A stretch of 20,936 nt of DNA from Neolentinus lepideus HHB14362 ss-1 (Eukaryota; Basidiomycota; Agaricomycetes; Gloeophyllales; Gloeophyllaceae): contig KV425678.1 in assembly GCA_001632425.1 (NCBI GenBank), positions 13,678 to 34,613 on the forward strand. The letters run 5' to 3'. Under the pieces are notes generated by a model. It ran no database searches and was not told where the DNA came from. It worked only from the letters and a program-made list of their open reading frames with translations. The stretch's first letter is position 1; each line of letters begins with the position of its first letter. The position numbers were made by a program, and so were the translations under genes. Shown here piece after piece: positions 9,722-16,776 of this stretch.

Positions 9722-9727
9722 CCAGTC

Positions 9728-9736
9728 AGGGGGGAG
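9728..9736 (+). other. Polypurine tract of element D
   Basis: AGGGGGGAG abuts the family B LTR start TGTTGGGATTG, six bases after the pol stop codon. Confidence 0.85.
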
Positions 9737-10092
9737 TGTTGGGATTGAATGACTTGGTCACTCTTTGTTGACTGAGTGGCTCATGGAATGATCCAGAACA
9801 GTCTAGGCCGAGTTTCCTTGTTCTGAGCCACTGCCTTTGTTTCTCTTTGTTGTCTTTGTTGTCTTTGTTCTTCTTTCTATTTCAATGTTTCCTTCATCTG
9901 TCTTTGTCCCTTCATGCCCTTTCTATCCTAGAGTATATAAGCACTTCCTAAGTCGCTCTGTGTCCCCCAGTCTTGACACAGTTTGACTGAGGTGAGTCTG
10001 CCACTTGTATTCCTTATGCCAGAATACAGTCTTGACACAGTTTGACTTAGCCCTTGGGTGTTGTCTGAAGCTAGTATCTTCCACAGCCAACA
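9737..10092 (+). repeat. Family B 3' LTR of element D, complete (356 bp)
   Basis: TGTTGGGATTGAATG to CCACAGCCAACA, with perfect TGTTGG/CCAACA inverted ends. A TATA box (TATATAAG) lies at 9934-9941. Compared with the two 316-bp family B LTRs here, it lacks a 19-bp duplication and has an extra 59 bp bounded by the 20-bp direct repeat AGTCTTGACACAGTTTGACT (9969-9988 and 10028-10047). It also has repeated TCTTTGTTG units near 9845-9870. Confidence 0.9.
9934..9941 (+). promoter_or_regulatory. TATA box of family B LTR
   Basis: TATATAAG lies about 195 bp into the LTR. It is conserved at 14941-14948 and, on the minus strand, at 11178-11171. Transcription would start shortly downstream in an intact element. 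Confidence 0.6.
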
Positions 10093-10163
10093 GTGTCTGT
10101 GTCTGTGTCTGAGCTCAGGGCACCTTTGGTGTTCTATCTACCCTATATCCGCTGTGCTTGACA
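10093..10163 (+). repeat. Type C LTR, 3' fragment
   Basis: GTGTCTGTGTCTGTGTCTGAG through GCTGTGCTTGACA repeats almost exactly the 3' third of the minus-strand LTR at 16561-16776. It abuts the end of the family B LTR on the left and the truncated pol of element E on the right. Confidence 0.75.
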
Positions 10164-10936
10164 GGGTCTGGTAAAGCAGTTGAGCGAATGGTAAGGCCAG
10201 TGACTAGCTGCTTTGAGACTACTTGATGCAAGTCCTCTAGATTGGTGTGTGAGCAGCACTTGTGCCATAAATCCAAGTCCAAGGGCAGTGTGCTGAGCAT
10301 AGAATGAGCAGAATGTGATGATGGGACAGTTCTGCCTTCAAGGTCGCCTGTGTTTGCATCATTGACTTTGGCCTGGAACTGTAAGGCACCTCTGAGATAG
10401 AATTTGGCATGGACATCTTGGATTTCACACAGGAAGCCCTTCTGCCTTGTGAGATGGAAGACTGATAGGAGATTGGAGCCAAGGTCTGGGACATGAAGAA
10501 CATCATGGAAGAGGACTGGGTTGGATGCTTTGCCATCAATAAGAGGGTGAAACTTGACTGATCCTAATCCAGCAGAATAGATGATCTGGTGGTTGGCTAA
10601 GCAAATGGGAATACAATGAGGAGAGTAGGATTGAAACCAATTGCGATGTGAAGTCATGTGTGCTGAAGCACCAGTGTCTGTGTTCCAGCAAGTGGCTGAG
10701 GACATCTGGAGCCATGCAGAGCACTCAGAGGATGACAGGAGCACTGCAGCATGTCCAGCAAACTCTTCAGAATCCCGAGACATGGTCTGCCTCCTACTGG
10801 GGCACTTTGAGACATCCTTCTTTGCTCTAATACTATCTCTCTCCTTCCTGTAACATGTGGCTTCAGTGTGGGATGCCTGGATACCACAGTAGGAGCAGAG
10901 AAGGTTGAATTTCGAAGAAAATGACTGAGACATCAT
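10164..10936 (-). pseudogene. Element E: gag C-terminus, protease, gag_pre-integrase
   Basis: The frame opens at ATG 10936 (MMSQSFSSKFNLLCSYCG). The knuckle reads CSYCGIQASHTEATC, that is CX2CX5HX4C, one residue longer than the canonical CX2CX4HX4C seen in family A. The protease motif is DTGASAHM, followed by DVLHVPDLGSNLLSVFHL and LWHKCCSHTNL. Family A gag has over 200 residues before the knuckle, whereas only about 12 are present here, so most of gag is deleted. The translated frame runs on to 10115, but its last 15 or so residues come from the antisense type C LTR and are not pol. Confidence 0.85.
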
Positions 10937-11061
10937 GAAAGCAGCAGGACGAGCAGGTGGGATGAATCAAAGAACAATGAAGAGTGGCTCAGTGGCACAC
11001 AACCACAAAGGAGTGCAAGAACAGCGAAGGACTGGCAAAGATGGGTGTCTGAAGATCTAGA

Positions 11062-11078
11062 GCATTGGGCTCATAACC
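11062..11078 (-). other. Primer-binding site of element E
   Basis: On the minus strand GGTTATGAGCCCAATGC follows the LTR end CCAACA. It is identical to the family A site, so both families would use the same initiator tRNA-Met half primer. Confidence 0.8.
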
Positions 11079-11394
11079 TGTTGGCTGTGGAAGATACTAG
11101 CTTCAGACAACACCCAAGGGCTAAGTCAAACTGTGTCAAGACTGGGGGACACAGAGTGACTTAGGGAGCGCTTATATACTCTAGGATAGAAAGGGCATGA
11201 AGGGACAAAGACAGATGAAGGGAACATTGAAATAGAAAGAAGAACAAAGACAACAAAGACAACAAAGAGAAACAAAGGCAGTGGCTCAGAATAAAGGCAG
11301 TGGCTCAGAACGAGGAAACTCAGCCTAGACTGTTCTGGACCATTCCATGAGCCACTCAGTCAACAAAGAGTGACCAAGTCATTCAATCCAAACA
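11079..11394 (-). repeat. Family B 5' LTR of element E (316 bp)
   Basis: Minus strand from TGTTTGGATTGAATG to CCACAGCCAACA. It carries the 19-bp duplication (TTCTGAGCCACTGCCTTTA-type) shared with 14725-15040, and a TATA box at 11178-11171. Its outer end abuts element C at 11395. Confidence 0.9.
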
Positions 11395-13005
11395 CCCTTC
11401 TGAATACAACAACTTCATATCCTCCTTGCTCCTACTTGACTCCCTCGACCTCTCCAAGCTCCAGTCTGTGTTCCAGAATGAAGAGTCTCAGTGCTTTGCT
11501 CAGGGCGTCGATGCTTTGCCTTCTCTGGCTATGGCTGCTGGCTCTACCTCTAGTCCTTCACAGGGTGTATGCTGCATGTTCTGCGACTGGGAGGGTCATA
11601 CTGAGGCTAGCTACAAGTTCAAGGAGAATGCTGTGAAGACGCAGAAGGCGAAGACCACTGATCATCGCCAGGAGCATAGGGGAGGGAAGAAGAAGGCTCA
11701 GAAAATGCAGGAGGTGTCTGAGGATGTCGAGGCCTCTGCTAACATTGTGGAGTATGCTGGTAAAGCAAGTGTCACTCTATCTGCTTCTGATCACTCGTCT
11801 TGGCTCTCTTTGCTGGCAGCTGCTAACTGGAACACTGACACAGGTGTTACTTCACACATGACACCCCATCAACACTGTTTCGCTTCCTACTCACCCCATA
11901 TCATTCCTGTGTGCCTCACAAATGATACTATCATCTATACTGCTGGGATGGAATCTGTGATGTTTGAGCCAGTTCTGGGAGAGTCTAAGGCACCTGTAGT
12001 TGTACTCCACGATGTCCTTCATGTTCCTCAGCTTGGGTCTAATCTATTGTCTGTCTATCATCTGACTAAGACTAAGGGCTATCACTGCATGATCCAGGAT
12101 GCTCTCGCATCATTCTACTTACACAGTAAGCTTGTCTTTGCTGCATCTGTCAACAATCGCAATACTGGATACTTGAATGGTCATACACTGGTGTCCCCAT
12201 CGCAGAGCGCGTCGCTCGCTGATGCTTGTCCTCTGGACTTGGCGCTTTGGCACCGTTGCTTGTCCCATGTCAACCTCCACTACCTCCAGTGCATGAAGCA
12301 GAAGCAGCTTGTCCAAGGTCTAGTCATTTGCTCTAGCAGCATTCCGGATCCTATCTGTGAGCCCTGCATTGCCGGCAAGCAGCATCGTCATGATGTTCCT
12401 CAGCATGCTATGTGTCCCTCAGCTCTGCTTGCCCTCATTCTCTCTGACTTGAAAAGTCCACTCCCTGTTGCTTTGATTGAAGGCTATCGCTACTGGATCA
12501 CATTCATCAATGCCCATATGCGCTACTTCACTGTCGTGTTCCTTAAGCATAAGAGCAACGCTTTCACTGCATTCAAAGTCTTTAAGGTGCAGGTGGAGAC
12601 TGAGCTTGGGACAAAGATCAAGTCTTTGATGGATGATAAGGGTGGCAAGTATGTTGGGAAGGATTGGGACAAGTTCTGTCACCAGGAGGGTATTGCGCAC
12701 AAGCACACTGAGACGGATGAACCATATCAGAATGGTATCGCTGAGCGTGCTAATCAGACTATCCAGGCTGCCATTACTGCTGTGCTTTTTGAGGCTAAGG
12801 TCCCTGCTTCATTCTGGACTTATGTTGTTTGCTGTTTTGTCCATGTCCATAATTGCATCCTTTGCTCTGCGCTCTCTGGTGTGATTCCTTATTCCTTGTG
12901 GAAGAAGGGAAAGAAACTGGACGTCTCCTACTTCTGGGTCTTTGGTTCGCTCACTTATGTCCTTATATGCAAGAAGCAGCACAAGGCACTTCAGCCTCAC
13001 ACTCG
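11395..13005 (+). pseudogene. Element C: gag C-terminus, protease, integrase
   Basis: The frame is open from 11396 to the insertion. The knuckle is CMFCDWEGHTEASY: the last ligand Cys has become Tyr. The protease motif is DTGVTSH (Ala to Val next to the catalytic Asp). HHCC is present (LWHRCLSH, CEPC). In the integrase core the first catalytic Asp is Asn (FINAHMRY) and E-to-K changes occur (DKGGKYV, WDKFC), while the second Asp and the Glu (NGIAERAN) remain. The changes are mostly G-to-A, as expected for decay of methylated CpG on the other strand or similar mutation. It ends at ACTCG (13001-13005), the target of the 256-bp repeat. Confidence 0.88.
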
Positions 13006-13104
13006 TGTTGGAATTGGTAATCACGCTTACTCATCCAACAGGAGTGGGTCCCTGTACTGTCATAAGCCCTCATAACACTTAGTGCATTGCGTGTGTGCCA
13101 TTAG

Positions 13105-13163
13105 AGTGGAGGCTACAGTTACACACTCAGCTGTAACTAGTCATATGACTACTTACCTCCACT
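13105..13163 (+). repeat. Nested inverted repeats forming a three-way hairpin
   Basis: The outer stem AGTGGAGG (13105-13112) pairs with CCTCCACT (13156-13163). It encloses AGTTACA/TGTAACT (13117-13123 and 13132-13138, 8-nt loop) and the 12-bp perfect palindrome AGTCATATGACT (13139-13150). All pairs are Watson-Crick. It lies 9 bp upstream of the tRNA-like sequence. Confidence 0.75.
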
Positions 13164-13171
13164 GAACTTAG

Positions 13172-13243
13172 GACCAGATAGCTCAGTTGGTAGAGCATCT
13201 GGGTATCATCCAGTAGGCCCTGGGTTCAATCCCCAGTCTGGTC
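13172..13243 (+). tRNA. tRNA-like sequence (apparent anticodon AUC), probably repeat-borne
   Basis: 72 nt fold as a cloverleaf: acceptor stem GACCAGA/TCTGGTC (7 bp), D stem GCTC/GAGC, anticodon stem TCTGG/CCAGT (one T-T mismatch), loop GTATCAT with U33, T stem CTGGG/CCCAG with loop TTCAATC. The internal pol III promoter is intact: A box TAGCTCAGTTGG, B box GGTTCAATCC. No CCA is encoded, as in nuclear tRNA genes, and no T4 terminator follows. The anticodon would be AUC (Asp codon GAU), unusual because eukaryotic Asp tRNA uses GUC. It sits inside a mobile repeat with a second partial copy at 9003-9042. I therefore read it as a tRNA-derived module rather than a working gene. Confidence 0.6.
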
Positions 13244-13261
13244 ATTTATTGCACCTTAATA

Positions 13262-14724
13262 ATTCGCAAGTGTATCTTTGTTGGCTATGCCCCTGGTACT
13301 CGTGCTTGGACGTTCTGGGATCCTGTGGAGCACAAGTTCTTCAACAGTTCTAATGCTGTCTTCGATGAACACTGCTTTCCTGGTAATGCTCACAACATCA
13401 ACCCCTTTGGTGATCCTCTTAGCTCTGTCGATGTCCCTGATCCAGGGGGAGATGATGAGCTTCCCTTGGATGTATTTGAACTTGTTGAGTGCCCTCCGGG
13501 TCGCAAGGCTATTGGGAGTCACTGGGTCTTCAAGGTGAAGTGCAATGCGGATGGCTCTATTGAGCGCTACAAGGGTCGCTTAGTCACAAAGGGCTTCTCA
13601 CAGCACCCTGGCTTCAATTACAATGAGACTTTTGCTCCAACTCCTAAGTGGGCCTCTCTGTGTGTCATCCTCGCATTAGCTGCTTTAGAGGATTTGGAAC
13701 TTGAGAGCATCGATATCTCGACAGCATACCTCAATGGGACATTGGAGGAGGATGTTTATATGCGTTAACCTGAGGGATTTGAGCAGAAGGGACCAGAGTG
13801 GGTTTGGCAGCTGCAGAAGTCACTTTATGGCCTTAAGCAGGCTGGGAGGCATTGGCATGTGAAGCTAAATGAAGTCTTGACTGAGAAGCTTGGCTTCTTG
13901 CGTCTGACCTGCGAGCATAGCATCTGGGTCTATGGGAAGGATGATGTGCGTATCATCATCCCTGTCTTTGTTGATGACGTGACTATTGCCAGCAAGTCCT
14001 CTGCTGCAATTCCGAAGGTCAAGGATGGCTTGAGGCAGCATTTCAAGCTGCGTGACTTAGGTCAAGGATGGCTTGAGGCAGCATTTCAAGCTGCGTGACT
14101 TAGGTCCTACATCTTGGCTGCTAGGCATCAAGATCAAGCATGATTGCTTCTCTCAGACTCTGACCATCTCTCAGCGACAGTACATCCTCGACATCTTGTC
14201 ACACTTCAGTATGGCTGACTGCGACTCTGTCTCGACACCTATGGACCCTGGCTCTAAGCTTAGTGCAACCATGGCTCCTCAGACTAAGGCTGAGTTTGAC
14301 GAGATGTGCTCTGTGCCGTATATCAATGCGGTTGGTGCCCTTGCTTATCTGGCTGTTGCTACGTGTCCAGACATCGCTTACAGCATTGGAGTCCTGGCGC
14401 GCTTCAGCAAGAACCCTGGCAAGCGTCACTGGAAGGCTGTTAAGCACCTATTTCGCTATCTGAAGGGTACTATTGATTACAAGCTGATCTATTCTCCCTC
14501 ATCGTCAACTGCGCTATTCACCACCTTCACTGATGATGATCATGCTGGGAACCCGGACAATGGTTGCTCTGTGAGTGGTTATGTTGTCAAGATGGGTTCT
14601 GGTGCTATCTCTTGGTCTAGTCACCTCCAGTCCATTGTTACTCTCTCAACTACTGAGGCTGAGTATGTTGCTGCTGTCTCTGCAGGGAAGGAGATTCTCG
14701 GGTTGCGCAACTTCTTGACTGAGC
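13262..14724 (+). pseudogene. Element C: integrase tail, reverse transcriptase, RNase H start
   Basis: After the repeat, pol resumes with CIFVGYAPGTRAWTFW. At about 13470 the linker and pre-RT region are deleted: DDELPLDV joins directly to FELVECPPGR. The RT keeps IDISTAYLNG and FVDD. TAA at 13766-13768 replaces CAA after DVYMR. A 43-bp tandem duplication at 14018-14103 shifts the frame again; RNase H then reads FTDDDHAGNPD (Ala to Asp after the catalytic Asp) and TEAEYVAAV before being cut at FLTEL by the LTR at 14725. The remaining frame beyond the cut is LTR sequence. Confidence 0.88.
14018..14103 (+). repeat. 43-bp tandem duplication in element C reverse transcriptase
   Basis: GTCAAGGATGGCTTGAGGCA...GACTTAG at 14018-14060 is repeated exactly at 14061-14103 and followed by another GTC. 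Forty-three is not a multiple of three, so it produces a +1 frameshift after KLRDLG. Copies A1 and G have a single unit. Confidence 0.95.
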
Positions 14725-15040
14725 TGTTGGGATTGAATGACTTGGTCACTCTTTGTCGACTGAGTGGCTCATGGAATGGTCCAGAACAGTCTAGGCCGAG
14801 TTTCCTTGTTCTGAGCCACTGCCTTTATTCTGAGCCACTACCTTTGTTTCTCTTTGTTGTCTTTGTTGTCTTTGTTCTTCTTTCTATTTCAATGTTCCCT
14901 TCATCTGTCTTTGTCTGTTCATGCCCTTTCTATCCTAGAGTATATAAGGGCTTCCTAAGTCATTCTGTGTCCCCCAGTATTGACGCAGTTTGACTTAGCC
15001 CTTGGGTGTTGTCTGAAGGTAGTATCTTCCACAGCCAACA
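14725..15040 (+). repeat. Family B LTR, solitary (316 bp)
   Basis: TGTTGGGATTGAATG to CCACAGCCAACA, TATA box at 14941-14948, same length and 19-bp duplication as 11079-11394. No PBS follows and no polypurine tract precedes. The flanks differ: RNase H (FLTEL) on the left and gag_pre-integrase (VSPSQS) on the right. It is therefore not a simple solo LTR inserted in one element, but sits at a recombination or deletion junction. Confidence 0.88.
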
Positions 15041-15343
15041 GTGTCCCCATCACAGAGCACGTCGCTCACGGACACTTGTCGTCTGGACTTGGTGCTTTGG
15101 CACCATCGCTTGTCCCATGTCAACTTTGACTATCTTCAGCACATGAAGCAGAAGCAACTGGTGCAAGGTCTAGTCATTCGCTCCAGTAGCATTCCAGATC
15201 CGATCTGTGAACCCTGCATCGCTGGCAAGCAGCATCGTCACGACATTCCTCAGCACGCTACAGGTCCCTCAGCTCCCCTCGCCCTCATTGTCTCTGACTT
15301 GAAGGGTCCACTCCCCGTCGCTTCAATTGAAGGCTATCGCTAC
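15041..15343 (+). pseudogene. Family A pol fragment: gag_pre-integrase and integrase start
   Basis: The open frame from VSPSQSTSLTD covers the HHCC motif (LWHHRLSHVNF, CEPCIAGKQHRH) and the first integrase strand (SDLKGPLPVASIEGYRY), then is cut by the LTR at 15344 just before the codon region of the first catalytic Asp. It equals roughly 101 codons of G's 19843-19545 region. It could be the continuation of the target element into which F's LTR inserted. Confidence 0.85.
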
Positions 15344-15585
15344 TGTCGGCATTAGTGCCTATTCGGACATGAAGACACCCTAGTATGTGTTTCTCTGTCC
15401 TTCTTTGACTCGGACCTGTTGTGTCCTGTTTTCATTTTGATGTTTCCTTATTCTTCTCATGTCTTTCCCATGCCACATTACTCCCTAAAACGCGTTCAGA
15501 GTCAAGCTCTTCTTCATCCAACTTATAGAGCTTGACTCAGGCTTCCTGGTGTGCATTGTGAGACCTACAGCCTTCCAGCTTGATA
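15344..15585 (+). repeat. Family A 5' LTR of element F, complete (242 bp)
   Basis: TGTCGGCATTAG to AGCTTGATA, same length as 1455-1696 and followed by the same PBS. It interrupts the pol fragment at GGCTATCGCTAC. Confidence 0.9.
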
Positions 15586-15602
15586 GGTTATGAGCCCAAT
15601 GC
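15586..15602 (+). other. Primer-binding site of element F
   Basis: GGTTATGAGCCCAATGC, complementary to the initiator tRNA-Met anticodon arm, directly after the LTR. Confidence 0.8.
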
Positions 15603-15963
15603 TTTAGGGTCTCCAAAATCACACTTTTAGCTCATCATCTGCGCTCTAGAGGTACATCCAACCTCATCTGGATCCATCCATCTGCCATCCATCTCCATTT
15701 TGACTTTCTGTCGACTCTAGTGGTCCATCCAGACCCTATGACATTGATTCCAGCTTCCTGCCACTTTCCTATGCCTTTTCGCTGCGCGATTACAACTAGA
15801 ATCGCTCCTTGGCCCATTTCCACCATCTACTCGCTCTCCAGCTTCATCTCTACCTCTGAACTTGCCCATCTGGTCTCAGACTGGTCTCTACTCCTCCATA
15901 CTCTCATCCTATGCCCTCATCGCTGTTGTCGCCACCCTATCGCCCTCCATCGTCACTGTTGCC
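15603..15963 (+). other. Untranslated leader of element F
   Basis: About 360 bp of pyrimidine-rich sequence homologous to 1714-2053, with an extra segment around 15728-15750. No conserved open frame. Confidence 0.7.
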
Positions 15964-16560
15964 ATGTCGACAACCACTCCTACCACCAAGTGTCCATTCC
16001 CAGCTCTTGGGGAGTGCAACTATGGGTCCTGGGCTGATGATATGGAGGCCTACCTGAAGAGCCTTGATCTCTGGGATGTTACCGATGATCCAACGGCTGC
16101 TCCACTGCCTGTAGATGCTGCGAACCCAACAATGGAGCAGAGGAAGGAGGTACAGGACTGGGAGAAGTGCAAGGGTTGGGCTAGTGGTCAGATCTGGTTG
16201 GCGGTTGAGGATGGACAGAATGTGCATGTGAAGGATGTTAAGAACAATCCTGCAAAGATGTGGTTGAAGCTGAAGGAGGTGCATGTTCAGCGGAAGCCAG
16301 GTATGCATTTCAATGCCTATGATGCACTTCTGGGGCTCCACAAGCTTGAGGGGGAGTCCCTCACTTCTCTTATGGCTCGAGTGGACAAGGCAATGCAGGA
16401 TATCCATGTGTTGCACCCCAAGGACTTCACCATTGACTCCCTCAACAATGACCTCACCTCCATGGCTCTCATCTGTGCCCTCCCTTCTGAGTACAACAAC
16501 TTCATCTCATCACTCCTTCTACTCGACTCCCTTGACCTCTCCAAGCTCCAATCTGCATTC
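15964..16560 (+). pseudogene. Element F gag, 3'-truncated
   Basis: ATG 15964 opens MSTTTPTTKCPFPALGE, followed by the copia gag signature NYGSWADDMEAYLKSLDLW, then WASGQIWLAVED (the Trp that is a stop in A1), MWLKLKEVHVQ and ALPSEYNNFISSLLLLDSLDLSKLQSAF. It is the only copy here with the gag N-terminal part open. It is cut at 16560, before the zinc knuckle, by the antisense type C LTR; the apparent stop at 16579 lies in that LTR. Family: UBN2/DUF4219-type gag, which forms the particle in intact elements. Confidence 0.88.
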
Positions 16561-16776
16561 GGTCAAGCACAGCGGATATAGGGTAGATAGAACACCAAAG
16601 GTGCCCTGAGCTCAGACACAGACACAGACACAAACTGGAGGCTAGTATAAAGCAACGGACTAAGGAAAGTACATCCAGTGGCACTAGCTACCAAAAGTGC
16701 GAAATTGTTTGTACCTATTTGGCTACTATGGCTACTGTGGCTACTGAAATGTGTCTGATACAATACAATCCTAACA
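16561..16776 (-). repeat. Type C LTR, nearly complete (about 215 bp)
   Basis: Minus strand from TGTTAGGATTGTATTG to CTGTGCTTGAC. It contains GGCTAC/AGTAGCC iterations (plus 16720-16745), a weak TATA-like TTTATA (minus, near 16650) and three GTGTCT units. Its 3' third recurs at 10093-10163, where it ends GCTTGACA. It joins gag of F (plus) to RNase H of G (minus). No PBS or polypurine tract of its own family is present, so LTR identity rests on TGTTAGG...CTTGACA ends and two-copy occurrence. Confidence 0.65.

Larger units (their letters stand above)
10164..11394 (-). mobile_element. Element E (family B copia), 5' portion with gag deletion
   Basis: Reading leftwards: complete family B LTR (11394-11079), primer-binding site (11078-11062), a leader of about 125 bp, then a coding fragment (10936-10164) with zinc knuckle, protease and gag_pre-integrase. 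Integrase, RT and RNase H are absent; the body ends within LPDP where the type C LTR fragment begins. The family B RNase H in D has the opposite orientation, so D and E are not halves of one element without an inversion. Confidence 0.85.
13006..13261 (+). mobile_element. 256-bp repeat with branched hairpin and tRNA-like 3' part
   Basis: It splits the integrase codons between CACACTCG and CAAGTGTATC. Flanks ACTCG (13001-13005) and ATTCG (13262-13266) form a 5-bp target duplication with one C-to-T change. The insert runs from TGTTGGAATTGG to CACCTTAATA. The left 100 bp are unique, the middle (13105-13163) folds into a branched hairpin, and the right part (13172-13243) folds as a tRNA. The terminus is shared with 9003-9042. 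Candidates are a tRNA-containing solo LTR or TRIM (TGTTGGAAT is a common copia LTR start) or an unusual SINE with its tRNA module at the 3' side. No protein is encoded. Confidence 0.7.
11395..14724 (+). mobile_element. Element C (family A copia), LTR-less truncated body
   Basis: It starts in gag at LPSEYNNF and ends inside RNase H at FLTEL, with family B LTRs abutting both sides (minus at left, plus at right). Relative to G it has a 256-bp insertion (13006-13261), an internal deletion of roughly 600 bp at about 13473, a TAA at 13766 and a 43-bp frame-shifting duplication. Neither family A LTR is attached. Confidence 0.85.

Noticed and set aside
9845..9875. Short TCTTTGTTG iterations as a CRISPR-like array
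   Set aside because: They are a simple microsatellite in the LTR without unique spacers, and the genome is eukaryotic.
13172..13243. Functional nuclear tRNA-Asp gene
   Set aside because: The apparent AUC anticodon is not the usual Asp anticodon, one anticodon-stem pair is mismatched, no T-run terminator follows, and the sequence lies in a mobile repeat.
16561..16581. Gag C-terminus GQAQRI of element F as a native protein end
   Set aside because: These codons are antisense type C LTR sequence; all other family A copies continue into the knuckle here.
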